Below, piece after piece: positions 8,492 through 15,834 of a stretch of DNA of 64,000 nt (position 1 is its first letter; every line of letters starts with the position of its first letter). The DNA is from Bradyrhizobium altum (GTDB lineage Bacteria; Pseudomonadota; Alphaproteobacteria; Rhizobiales; Xanthobacteraceae). Below the pieces are notes generated by a model. It was not told where the DNA came from and did no database searches. It worked only from the letters and a program-made list of their open reading frames with translations. Location of the stretch: assembly GCF_020889705.1 (NCBI RefSeq), contig NZ_JACMYP010000007.1, positions 1-64,000 of the forward strand, written 5' to 3'. Position numbers and translations under genes: made by a program.

Positions 8492-8782
8492 CTAAGCGCA
8501 CAGCCGCGGCTTTGCCGCGGCGCGACGCGCAGTTGTCGCGCGCGGGCCAAGATGCCGGCCCACGCGCCGCTGATGATCGAAATCACCGCTGGTGTCGTCG
8601 ACGCTCCACCGGCACTCCAGGCGGCCGTCGATCAGGATCCAATGACAGGCCGGGGTTGGACGCCGGCGATCCGCCGGGCGGCGAAAACCCGGCAGGTTGT
8701 CATTGGAATAGGTGGCCGGAATCGTCCACGGCGCAACGCGCTGGAGCTGAAACGGCCGGAATTTTGCGAGCTTTTCGAACAT
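8492..8782 (-). CDS. Small hypothetical protein (96 aa), first gene of the Nramp operon
   Basis: The frame starts at ATG 8782 behind a strong GGAGGTGA (8786-8793). The product begins MFEKLAKFRPFQLQ and contains ACHWILIDGRLECRW, a pattern I know from short uncharacterised rhizobial proteins (Cys-x-Trp pairs); the C-terminal third is Arg/Ala-rich and may be disordered. No signal peptide or membrane segment is seen. Its TAG stop lies inside the AGGAGG of the leader ORF, so the three frames 8782, 8482 and 8316 look like one transcript. Confidence 0.58.
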   Translation of the reverse strand: MFEKLAKFRPFQLQRVAPWTIPATYSNDNLPGFRRPADRRRPTPACHWILIDGRLECRWSVDDTSGDFDHQRRVGRHLGPRATTARRAAAKPRLCA

Positions 8783-9068
8783 CGCTCACCTCCACTTCCG
8801 CTGTCGCGCGGCAGGCCGGTGAGGAGCAGGCGGTTACGTGAGGCGTGACCACCCATCCACGCAGGCGAAATCTGCGCGATCAGTCTTGCTGTGTTGCGGC
8901 GTCAATAGTCCCGTCAGCGGTCTACTGTCGCCTGAGTTGCTACTGCCCATGTGCCTTCTGTGTTGGCTCGTGGTCGGGTTGATGTCCGGGGTCAGACCCC
9001 GGTGCGGAACGCATGTTCCAACAATTGGGCACTACGCCTGCCACAATGGCCTGTCAAGCCGATTCTGC
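8783..9068. other. Divergent intergenic region, metal locus
   Basis: It separates the Nramp operon from the CsoR/RcnR-type repressor gene. It has a 17-nt palindrome CCGGGGTCAGACCCCGG at 8987-9003. No copy of the repressor operator seen at 9069-9109 is found near the Nramp side. Frames here have no ribosome-binding site and odd composition, so I call no gene. Confidence 0.4.
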
Positions 9069-9109
9069 TATCCTCCGGGGAGGATCACGATTATCCTCCA
9101 GGGAGGATA
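9069..9109 (+). promoter_or_regulatory. Twin palindromic operators of the metal-sensing repressor
   Basis: Two copies of TATCCTCC-NN-GGAGGATA lie 23 bp apart, start to start. The second (9092-9109, TATCCTCCAGGGAGGATA) is perfect in both 8-bp arms; the first (9069-9086) has one mismatch at its outer end. The G/C-tract palindrome is the type bound by CsoR/RcnR-family repressors. The second copy ends 10 nt before the ATG at 9120 and overlaps its ribosome-binding region, so autorepression is the simplest reading. Confidence 0.75.
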
Positions 9110-9119
9110 GGAGAACCGA

Positions 9120-9389
9120 ATGTCAGACGACCATCCGCACGCAGCGATTGCCCGGCGCCTGAAGCGCGCCAACGGCCATCTCGAGACCATCGTCGAGATG
9201 ATCGAGCAGGGCCGGCCCTGTGCGCAGATCGCCCAGCAATTGCAGGCGGTGGAGAGTGCGATCGAGAGCGCCAAGAAGGCGCTGATCCACGATCACATCG
9301 GCCACAGCCTGGAAGAGACGCTGAAGGCATCGGGCCCGAAGGGCCGCAACGTGCTGCGCGACTTCCGGCTGATCGCCAAGTATCTGTGA
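9120..9389 (+). CDS. CsoR/RcnR/FrmR-family metal-sensing repressor
   Basis: This 89-residue all-helical DNA-binding protein carries Cys34 and His59, the conserved Cys-His pair of the family (25-residue spacing as in RcnR and FrmR). His5/His7 near the N-terminus, His57 and His62 are extra candidate ligands. The position taken by the second Cys in copper sensors (residue 63) is Ser, so Cu(I) sensing is unlikely; Ni, Co or another ion fits better. Metal binding should release it from the twin operators upstream. It is divergent from the Nramp operon and has no efflux gene next to it. Confidence 0.88.
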   Translation: MSDDHPHAAIARRLKRANGHLETIVEMIEQGRPCAQIAQQLQAVESAIESAKKALIHDHIGHSLEETLKASGPKGRNVLRDFRLIAKYL

Positions 9390-9407
9390 TCGCCGCGTTC
9401 AAGAATT

Positions 9408-9436
9408 GACCCGCCCGGGGGATCACCGGACGGGTC
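9408..9436. terminator. Stem-loop between convergent genes
   Basis: GACCCGCCCGG (9408-9418) pairs with CCGGACGGGTC (9426-9436) with one mismatch and a 7-nt loop. It sits 19 nt after the repressor stop codon, between convergent genes. There is no T-run after it, so it is a stem-loop with likely terminator or 3'-stabilising role rather than a textbook intrinsic terminator. Confidence 0.45.
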
Positions 9437-9507
9437 GTGTGCGACACGGGGTGGATGAGGACCCGTGCCGAACGCAGGATCCGCAGCCTTTTAAAAAATC
9501 CCGTCGA

Positions 9508-9771
9508 TCAGTAGCAGGAGCGCACGCGGCCGATGTAGTTGCCGTAGGCGTCGAACTGGCGCACCCAGGCGCAGCGCCGATAACCGCCGTCGTAATAGCC
9601 GTCACTGGCCGCGATCGCACTGCCGACGATGGCGGCGCCGACGAGGCCCGCGCCAACGCCCCAGCCCCAGCCATACGGCTTGGCTTCGGCCTGCGACGTC
9701 GTGGACGCGATGGTGCCGGTCACGGCGAGCGCGGTGAGGGCGAGGGCGGCAAACTTGGTCTTGATCGACAT
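9508..9771 (-). CDS. Small secreted glycine-rich protein
   Basis: This 87-residue product has a clear signal peptide (MSIKTKFAALALTALAVTG..., cleavage near SQAEA, residue 30), a Gly/Trp-rich hydrophobic centre (YGWGWGVGAGLVGAA) and a C-terminal part with two Cys (RRCAWVRQFDAYG...RVRSCY). The type is common and uncharacterised in Bradyrhizobium. The ATG at 9771 follows GGAG at proper spacing; an upstream in-frame ATG contains that site and is less likely. A periplasmic or envelope place is likely; function unknown. Confidence 0.75.
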   Translation of the reverse strand: MSIKTKFAALALTALAVTGTIASTTSQAEAKPYGWGWGVGAGLVGAAIVGSAIAASDGYYDGGYRRCAWVRQFDAYGNYIGRVRSCY

Positions 9772-9919
9772 GGGATACTCCATCCTGTTTGAGCGCGGCG
9801 CCGGTGTGGTCCGCATGCCCGTTGGACGGAGGCTTTTCGGTTCCGGTTCGAAGGCCGTGCCGGAAATATGGTTTCGTGGATTGTTTCGTCGGCCTCTCGC
9901 CGGACGAAGGAATTCCGGG

Positions 9920-10726
9920 TCAGCTGGCGCGAAATACGCCCGGATCGAACCTGTCGACGTCGGCCAGCAGCTCGCAGAACGCGCGCGCACCGTGCTCGAG
10001 CAGCTTCTCGCCCTTCTCGGCCGAGGCCTTGGTTGCATCGCCGATCGCGCCGCTCGGATTGAGGTCCTGCGTCTGCCAGGCGAACGGCGCCGGCCGCTGG
10101 GTCGACAGGAAGCGGTGGTCCTTCTCGATCTGCACGCTCGCGGGCTTGAAATCCGCGATCGCATCGTTGCGCACATGTCGCGGATACTTCGCCAGCATGA
10201 TCGAGGTCTCGACCGCACCGCCATGGATGCCATGACGCAATTCGTCGGCATCGAACAGCCCGTCGGGCGTGCCGAAGCGCGACCAGCTCGTGGTCACCAC
10301 CAGCATGCCATGTTGCGCGCGCAGGTCCTGCGCCACGAGCTGCATCGCGGCGGAATTGCCGCCATGGCTCGTCACCAACACGAGCTTCTTGATTCCGGCG
10401 CGCGCCACGCTTTCGCCGAGCGCCATCCAGCTGTTCAGCGCGACTTTGGTCGGCAGGGTCAGCGTGCCCGGAAAATCGATGTGCTCGGTGGAGATGCCGA
10501 CCGGCTGCAGGGGCAGGAACGTCGCCGGGATGGCCGCCGGCAGCAGCTCCTGAACCCGCGCCAGATACGCCTCGCCAATCATGACGTCGGTTCCAACAGG
10601 CAGATGCGGCCCGTGCTGCTCGGTCGCGCCCAGCGGCAGCACCGCGATCCAGCGCGCGGCCGCACCCTCGGCGAGGTCGGGCCAGTGGATGGCGGTCCAG
10701 TCACGGGGCGGTAGCTGAGAAGTCAT
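9920..10726 (-). CDS. Creatininase-family amidohydrolase
   Basis: This 268-residue enzyme carries the metal-binding signature of the creatininase family: GATEQHGPHLPVGTD near residue 35, TSHGGNSAA near 120 and a Glu in HGGAVETSIML near 170. The fold hydrolyses cyclic or linear amides with two metal ions (creatinine, formamido-pyrimidines and mycofactocin precursor in known members). ATG 10726 is chosen; TTG 10729 overlaps it. It is divergent from an ABC importer, a 2-hydroxyacid dehydrogenase and an inhibitor protein, which suggests that the imported compound is its substrate. The substrate is not known. Confidence 0.85.
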   Translation of the reverse strand: MTSQLPPRDWTAIHWPDLAEGAAARWIAVLPLGATEQHGPHLPVGTDVMIGEAYLARVQELLPAAIPATFLPLQPVGISTEHIDFPGTLTLPTKVALNSWMALGESVARAGIKKLVLVTSHGGNSAAMQLVAQDLRAQHGMLVVTTSWSRFGTPDGLFDADELRHGIHGGAVETSIMLAKYPRHVRNDAIADFKPASVQIEKDHRFLSTQRPAPFAWQTQDLNPSGAIGDATKASAEKGEKLLEHGARAFCELLADVDRFDPGVFRAS

Positions 10727-10871
10727 CAAGGCAGTCGTTTCAATACAAGCGTTTCATGGGATGGATTTGCGGGCTAGTTTGTTTAACATCAGTGAGGCGT
10801 TCGCGTCTCCGGGCGCGGTCCACGTCTTCCCGCCTTCCATCATGGGCCATAATGATCGACGGAGTCCAACC

Positions 10872-11903
10872 ATGATCCCGGCCTTTTTGCCGCGAGCGTT
10901 AACCACGGCCCTTCTGGCCGCCACCCTCGGCGTTTCCGCAGGCCTCCTCCCGGCGCGGGCGCAGACTCTGGACAAGGTCTCGTTCGGCACCAATTGGGTC
11001 GCCGAGGGCGAGCATGGCGGGTTCTTCCAGGCGCTCGCCGACGGCACCTACAAGAAATACGGCCTCGACGTGTCAATCGTGCCCGGCGGTCCCAACGAGA
11101 ACAACCGCATGCTCTTGATCGCGGGCAAGCTCGACTTCTTCATGAGCGCGAACTCGTTGCAGACCTTCGACGCCGTCACCAACAACGTGCCGCTGGTCGC
11201 CGTCGCGGCGATGTTCCAGAAGGACCCGCAGGTCTTCCTGACCCATCCCGAGGTCAAGGTCAGCAAGATCGAGGATCTGAAGCCGCTGACGCTTTTGATC
11301 TCGAAGGAAGGCATCACCAGCTACTTCCAGTGGCTGAAATCCGAATACGGCTTCGACGAGAACAAGGTGAAGCCCTACACCTTCAACCCGCAGCCCTTCA
11401 TCGTGAACAAGCAGACCGCGATGCAGGGCTATGTCACGTCGGAGCCCTTTGCGGTGGAGAAAGCCGCCGGCTTCAAGCCGAACGTGCTGCTGATTGCCGA
11501 CTACGGCTTCAACTCCTATTCGACCTTGATCGAGACCCGCCGCGACCTGGTCGACAAGAAGCCGGACCTCGTGCAGCGCTTCGTCGATGCCTCTGTTGTC
11601 GGCTGGTACACTTACGTCTACGGCGACAACTCGGCCGGCAATGCAATGATCAAGAAGCTCAATCCCGAGATGAACGACGAGCTGCTGGCCTATTGTGTCG
11701 CCAAGATGCGCGAGCACGGCATCGTCGATTCCGGTGATTCCATCAAGAACGGCATCGGCGCGATGACCGACGAGCGGATGGCGAGCTTCTTCGACAAGAT
11801 GGTGCGCGCCGGCGTGGTCAAGAGCACCATCGACTATCGCCAGGGCTACACGCTGCGCTTCGTCAACAAGGCGGTCGGCGTCGAGCTCAGGCCGAAGAAC
11901 TGA
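10872..11903 (+). CDS. ABC transporter substrate-binding protein (SsuA/THI5-like)
   Basis: This 343-residue periplasmic protein has a signal peptide ending at ARAQT (about residue 30). The body matches the nitrate/sulfonate/pyrimidine-precursor group: FGTNWVAEGEHGGFFQAL near the start and GGPNENNRMLLIAGKLDF next. ATG 10872 follows GGAG at 10861-10864; a longer in-frame start has no site and would hide the signal peptide. It is first in a five-gene run with spacing 16 nt or less. It resembles ThiY-like proteins as well as SsuA, so the ligand could be a pyrimidine, sulfonate or another small heterocycle. Confidence 0.88.
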   Translation: MIPAFLPRALTTALLAATLGVSAGLLPARAQTLDKVSFGTNWVAEGEHGGFFQALADGTYKKYGLDVSIVPGGPNENNRMLLIAGKLDFFMSANSLQTFDAVTNNVPLVAVAAMFQKDPQVFLTHPEVKVSKIEDLKPLTLLISKEGITSYFQWLKSEYGFDENKVKPYTFNPQPFIVNKQTAMQGYVTSEPFAVEKAAGFKPNVLLIADYGFNSYSTLIETRRDLVDKKPDLVQRFVDASVVGWYTYVYGDNSAGNAMIKKLNPEMNDELLAYCVAKMREHGIVDSGDSIKNGIGAMTDERMASFFDKMVRAGVVKSTIDYRQGYTLRFVNKAVGVELRPKN

Positions 11904-11919
11904 CGGGTGCGGACGCGCG

Positions 11920-12723
11920 ATGGCGGAGTCTGCGTTGTCTGGGCCTGATGCCGGATGGGCCGTGCGCCTGCGCGGCGTCACCAAGACCTATGACAGCGGG
12001 GTGATGGCGCTAGGGCCGCTGGATCTCGACGTGAGACACGGCGAGTTCGTCTCGCTGCTCGGCCCCTCCGGCTGCGGCAAATCCACCGCGCTGCGCCTCA
12101 TTGCGGGGCTTGCCACCCCAAGCGCCGGTACGGTCGAGCTTGCCCATCACGGCGTTGAGCCGCGCGGCAGCCACAGGATCGGCTTCGTGTTTCAGGAGCC
12201 GACGCTGATGCCGTGGGCCAATGTGCGCGACAATGTCCGCCTGCCGCTGAAGCTCGCCCGCGCGCCGGCGACTGACGCCGAAGCGCGCATCGAGGCGGCG
12301 CTCGATCAGGTCGGGCTGGCGGAGTTCGCGGCCGCCTATCCGCGCGAATTGTCCGGCGGCATGAAGATGCGGGTATCGCTGGCGCGCGCGCTGGTCACCG
12401 ATCCCGATATCCTGCTGATGGACGAGCCGTTCGCGGCGCTCGACGAGATCACGCGCTTTCGTCTCAACAACGACCTGCTGTCGCTGTGGCGCAATTTGCA
12501 CAAGACCGTCATCTTCGTGACGCACTCGGTGTTCGAGTCGGTCTATCTCTCGCAGCGCGTGATCGTGATGACGGCGCGTCCGGGCCGGATCGGCGCCGAA
12601 TTTCGTATCACCTCGCCCGAGCCGCGCAGCGAGGAGTTCCGCACCTCGGCCGAATATGCCGCGTTCTGCCGCGAGGTCTCGGCCGCGCTGGCGCCGTCTT
12701 ACGCGGGGCAGGTGGGCGCATGA
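11920..12723 (+). CDS. ABC transporter ATP-binding protein (SsuB/TauB type)
   Basis: This 267-residue cytoplasmic ATPase powers the importer with the binding protein before it and the permease after it. Walker A is GPSGCGKST near residue 48, the signature LSGGMKMRVSLARAL near 145, Walker B ILLMDEPFAALDE near 165, and the switch His lies in FVTHSVFES. The gene begins 16 nt after the binding-protein gene and overlaps the permease by ATGA. Length and sequence fit the nitrate/taurine subfamily. Confidence 0.92.
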   Translation: MAESALSGPDAGWAVRLRGVTKTYDSGVMALGPLDLDVRHGEFVSLLGPSGCGKSTALRLIAGLATPSAGTVELAHHGVEPRGSHRIGFVFQEPTLMPWANVRDNVRLPLKLARAPATDAEARIEAALDQVGLAEFAAAYPRELSGGMKMRVSLARALVTDPDILLMDEPFAALDEITRFRLNNDLLSLWRNLHKTVIFVTHSVFESVYLSQRVIVMTARPGRIGAEFRITSPEPRSEEFRTSAEYAAFCREVSAALAPSYAGQVGA

Positions 12724-13508
12724 AGTCTCCGCAGGACCTTGTCCGCTTTCTGCTTCCGCTTGCGGTGTTTGCCGCGGGCCTCGTGCTCTGGGAAGCCGTC
12801 GTCCGCGCCTATGGCATCCAGCCCTATGTGCTGCCGAGCCCGCTTTTGGTGCTGAAGACGCTGGTTGCGGACTGGCCGGTGCTGTCGCAATCGCTCGGCG
12901 TCACGCTCCTGACCACGCTGGAAGGCTTCGTCGCCGCCGCGGTCGGCGGCGTCGTGCTGGCGCTGTTGTTCAACCAGTCGAAATGGCTGGAATATTCGTT
13001 GTTCCCTTACGCGGTGGTGCTGCAGGTCACGCCCGTGATCGCGATCGCGCCGCTGCTCCTGATCTATCTGCAGCAGCAGACCGCGGTGATCGTCTGCGCC
13101 TGGATCGTGGCGTTCTTTCCGGTGCTGTCGAACACGACGCTCGGCCTCAACTCGGTCGATCGCAACCTCGCCGGATTGTTTCAACTTTATGGCGCCTCGA
13201 GACTGCAGACGCTGCTGCTCCTGAAGCTGCCCGCGGCGCTGCCCTATATCCTCGGCGGCCTGCGCATCGCCGGTGGCCTGTCGCTGATCGGCGCCGTGGT
13301 GGCGGAGATCGCGGCGGGCAGCGCCGGCGCCGGCTCGGGTCTTGCCTTCCGGATCGCTGAATCGGGCTACCGGCTGAATATTCCCCGCATGTTCGCAGCA
13401 CTTCTGCTGCTATCGCTGGCCGGGATTGTCATCTATGGGGTGCTGGCGCTAGTTTCGCACCTTCTGTTGCGGCGTTGGCATGAAAGCGCGTTAGGAAAGG
13501 ACAATTGA
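12720..13508 (+). CDS. ABC transporter permease (SsuC/TauC type)
   Basis: This 262-residue inner-membrane subunit has six hydrophobic helices. The coupling loop is of the EAA type (YGASRLQTLLLLKLPAALPYILGGLR). The start overlaps the ATPase stop (ATGA) and the stop overlaps the next start (TGATG), so the gene is translationally coupled on both sides. Confidence 0.92.
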   Translation: MKSPQDLVRFLLPLAVFAAGLVLWEAVVRAYGIQPYVLPSPLLVLKTLVADWPVLSQSLGVTLLTTLEGFVAAAVGGVVLALLFNQSKWLEYSLFPYAVVLQVTPVIAIAPLLLIYLQQQTAVIVCAWIVAFFPVLSNTTLGLNSVDRNLAGLFQLYGASRLQTLLLLKLPAALPYILGGLRIAGGLSLIGAVVAEIAAGSAGAGSGLAFRIAESGYRLNIPRMFAALLLLSLAGIVIYGVLALVSHLLLRRWHESALGKDN

Positions 13509-14491
13509 TGGCCCCGATTTCTTCCGAAAAGATCGATCTGTTGGTTTATGGACCGATCCGGCCAATCCTCGAAAACGGCTTTTCCGATCAATACGTGCTG
13601 CACCGGGCCGAGAGCCGCGGCGACCTCGAGCGCCTGACGCCCGACGCGATGGCCAAGGTCCGCGGCATCGCCGTCACCTATCACACGATGGCGACCGACA
13701 AGACCGCGATGGCGATGTTTCCCAAGCTCGAGATCGTCGGCAGCTTCGGCGTCGGCTACGACCATGTCGATTCCGGCTATGCGCGGGATCACAATATCGT
13801 CGTCACCAACACGCCCGACGTGCTGACCGAGGAGGTCGCCGACGTCGCGATGGGGCTGTTGATCGCGACGCTGCGTGAATTCGTCAAGGCCGACCGCTAC
13901 GTGCGCTCCGGCCTGTGGCAGACCCAGAATTATCCGCTCAGCGTCGGCTCGTTGCGCGACCGCAAGATCGGCATCGTCGGCATGGGCCGCATCGGCCAGG
14001 CGATCGGGCGGCGGCTCGAGGCCTCGCGCGTGCCGGTGTCCTATCATTCGCGCAATCCGTCCAAGGACGTCGCCTACAAGCACTATCCCGATCTGATCGA
14101 GATGGCGAAGGCGGTCGACACCCTGATCGTCATTGTGCCGGGCGGCGCCTCGACGGCGAAGATGATCAACGCCGACGTCCTGAAGGCGCTCGGCCCGCGC
14201 GGCGTGCTGATCAATGTCGCGCGCGGCTCCGTGGTCGACGAGCCGGCGCTGGTCGCGGCGCTGAAATCCGGCACCATCCTGGCCGCCGGCCTCGACGTGT
14301 TCGCGGCCGAGCCGAACGTGCCGGACGAATTGAAGGCGATGCAGAACGTCGTGCTGCTGCCGCATATCGGCTCGGCCTCGGTGGTGACGCGCAATGCGAT
14401 GGACCAGCTCGTGGTCGACAACATCAAGAACTGGTTCGCCGGCAAGCCGCCGCTGACGCCGGTTGCCGAAACGCCGGTGAAGGGGCGCTGA
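13508..14491 (+). CDS. D-isomer 2-hydroxyacid dehydrogenase (NAD(P)-dependent)
   Basis: This 327-residue oxidoreductase has the family's NAD-binding motif GIVGMGRIGQAIGRR near 158, the Arg in NVARGSVVDE near 240 and the catalytic His in LPHIGSAS near 290. The best match is the glyoxylate/hydroxypyruvate reductase group. ATG 13508 follows AGGAAAGGAC and overlaps the permease stop. Its place inside the ABC operon suggests that the imported compound yields a 2-keto or 2-hydroxy acid. Confidence 0.9.
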   Translation: MAPISSEKIDLLVYGPIRPILENGFSDQYVLHRAESRGDLERLTPDAMAKVRGIAVTYHTMATDKTAMAMFPKLEIVGSFGVGYDHVDSGYARDHNIVVTNTPDVLTEEVADVAMGLLIATLREFVKADRYVRSGLWQTQNYPLSVGSLRDRKIGIVGMGRIGQAIGRRLEASRVPVSYHSRNPSKDVAYKHYPDLIEMAKAVDTLIVIVPGGASTAKMINADVLKALGPRGVLINVARGSVVDEPALVAALKSGTILAAGLDVFAAEPNVPDELKAMQNVVLLPHIGSASVVTRNAMDQLVVDNIKNWFAGKPPLTPVAETPVKGR

Positions 14492-15186
14492 TGTCCCTGT
14501 CCCGCTTCAATGTCGTGCTGCTTGTGCTGCTGGCCGCCTGCGGCCCGGCAGCCGCGCAGGACGCCTCGACGTTGAAGAAGGACATGATCGGTCAGTGGGA
14601 GCTCGCCACCACCGAGCGCAGCAAGACCTGCGTCGTGACGCTGAAGAGCGATGCGACGTCGCAAGGTTTCAAGCTCGAGCTCGAGCCGGCCTGCGCCGCC
14701 GCGTTGCCTTTCACCAAGGACATCACGGGCTGGAGCATCAAAGGCCTCGGCGACATCGTGCGGCTGCAGAATGCGGCCGGCGACGCCGTGATCGATTTCA
14801 CCGAGGTCGAGACCGGCATCTTCGAGGGCATGCGCACCAACGAGGGCGTCTACATCCTGCAAAACCTCGCAGCTGCCCGCGCGCTCGCCAAGTCGATGGA
14901 CCAGATGATCGGCGACTGGTCGATGGTCCGCGGCAATGGCCAGGCGATCTGCGCCCTGGTGCTGACCAACACCGACGCCGGCAACGACAATTTCCAGCTG
15001 TTCCTGAAAGGCAAATGCGATCCCGCGGTCGTAGCCTTCAATCCGACGCTGTGGCGGCTCGACCACGGCCAGATGATCCTGATGTCGCCCAAGGGCGAGA
15101 CCTGGCAGTTCGAGGCCGACGACAACGCCCAATGGCGACGCGTCCCCGACAGCGCCGACCCGCTGATCATGCTGCGGGAGCAGTAA
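14491..15186 (+). CDS. Secreted protein with two tandem Inh/AprI-type protease-inhibitor domains
   Basis: This 231-residue protein has a lipoprotein-like or Sec signal (LLVLLAACGPAAAQ; the Cys could be lipidated). Two homologous halves follow: residues about 30-125 (MIGQWELATTERSKTCVVTL) and 140-231 (MIGDWSMVRGNGQAICALVL), each with the G-x-W start and a Cys pair of the AprI/Inh inhibitor fold. Known single-domain members sit in the periplasm and block secreted serralysin-type metalloproteases. The start overlaps the dehydrogenase stop. No serralysin is in this operon, so the partner is unknown. Confidence 0.78.
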   Translation: MSLSRFNVVLLVLLAACGPAAAQDASTLKKDMIGQWELATTERSKTCVVTLKSDATSQGFKLELEPACAAALPFTKDITGWSIKGLGDIVRLQNAAGDAVIDFTEVETGIFEGMRTNEGVYILQNLAAARALAKSMDQMIGDWSMVRGNGQAICALVLTNTDAGNDNFQLFLKGKCDPAVVAFNPTLWRLDHGQMILMSPKGETWQFEADDNAQWRRVPDSADPLIMLREQ

Positions 15187-15262
15187 TTCGCGGCGTCCCG
15201 GCGGGAACAAGCCGGAGCATGGCAAATTTCGGCGAATACCTCCAAAATAATTCCCGACCCCA

Positions 15263-15289
15263 TGTCGATCCGGCCGCCGCCGGATCGTC
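15263..15289 (+). promoter_or_regulatory. Putative ECF42-type promoter of the DGPF gene
   Basis: TGTCGA at 15263-15268 and CGTC at 15286-15289 are separated by 17 nt. This agrees with the promoter motif I recall for ECF42 sigma factors (TGTCGA at -35, CG[A/T]C at -10), found upstream of DGPF genes. Transcription would begin near 15297, about 57 nt before the DGPF gene, whose partner sigma gene follows directly. Confidence 0.6.
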
Positions 15290-15353
15290 GTCCCCCATAG
15301 CGAGCCGATTTTGCGGCGATCATCGCCGCTTCTCGCCCTATAGGAGTTTTCCG

Positions 15354-15749
15354 ATGCGATTCATGTATATCGTCACCTCCTCCCAGCCACCGCGCCCGCC
15401 GACGCCGGCCCTGATGGAGGCGATGGGCAAGCTCGCCGAGCGGGAAATCAAGGCGGGCCGCATGATCGACACCGGCGGTCTGCTGCCGGTCGCGATGGGC
15501 GCCCAGGTACGCATCACCGATGGCAAGCTCAATGTCATCGACGGGCCGTTCGTCGAGACCAAGGAGATGATCGGCGGCTACGCCATCTTCGAGCTGCGCA
15601 GCAAGGAGGAGGCCGTCGCGGCCGCCGTCGAGTTCATGCAACTGCACAAGGAGCATATGCCAGGCTGGGACGGCACCTGCGAGGTGCGCCCCTTCGCCAC
15701 CCCGGGCGTCGACGGCGCCTGCCAGGTCGATGTGTCCGCCTGCGCCTGA
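15354..15749 (+). CDS. YCII-related DGPF-domain protein
   Basis: This 131-residue protein has the family start MRFMYIV and the signature DGPF in VIDGPFVETKEMIGGY near residue 63. The fold is a small ferredoxin-like dimer; a catalytic role is unproven. The start follows TAGGAG. It lies 85 nt before an ECF42 sigma factor gene, the conserved pairing for this sigma group, in which DGPF genes are the main targets. Confidence 0.9.
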   Translation: MRFMYIVTSSQPPRPPTPALMEAMGKLAEREIKAGRMIDTGGLLPVAMGAQVRITDGKLNVIDGPFVETKEMIGGYAIFELRSKEEAVAAAVEFMQLHKEHMPGWDGTCEVRPFATPGVDGACQVDVSACA

Positions 15750-15755
15750 TGCGCA

Positions 15756-15809
15756 GACCGGAGCGTTTTCGAGCGAAGCGGACACCGGTTCGCGTGAGGA
15801 AAACGCGAC
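15756..15809. repeat. Palindromic intergenic repeat (GAGCGTTTTCGAGCGAAG type)
   Basis: GCGTTTTC near the left end pairs with GAAAACGC near the right end, with a second inversion ACCGG...CCGGT inside. It fills most of the gap between the DGPF and sigma-factor genes, so both may still be on one transcript with a stem-loop between. Confidence 0.55.
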
Positions 15810-15834
15810 AGGATAAGACCTCAGGTCGGCGGCG

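Noticed and set aside
8317..8500. Manganese (yybP-ykoY) or guanidine (ykkC) riboswitch in the Nramp leader
   Set aside because: I could not find the conserved core sequences of either class; the leader ORF and hairpin explain the region better. A covariance-model search would settle it.
8838..9110. A plus-strand 90-codon frame upstream of the metal repressor
   Set aside because: It runs through the operators, has poor codon use (many rare Cys/Leu codons) and no ribosome-binding site.
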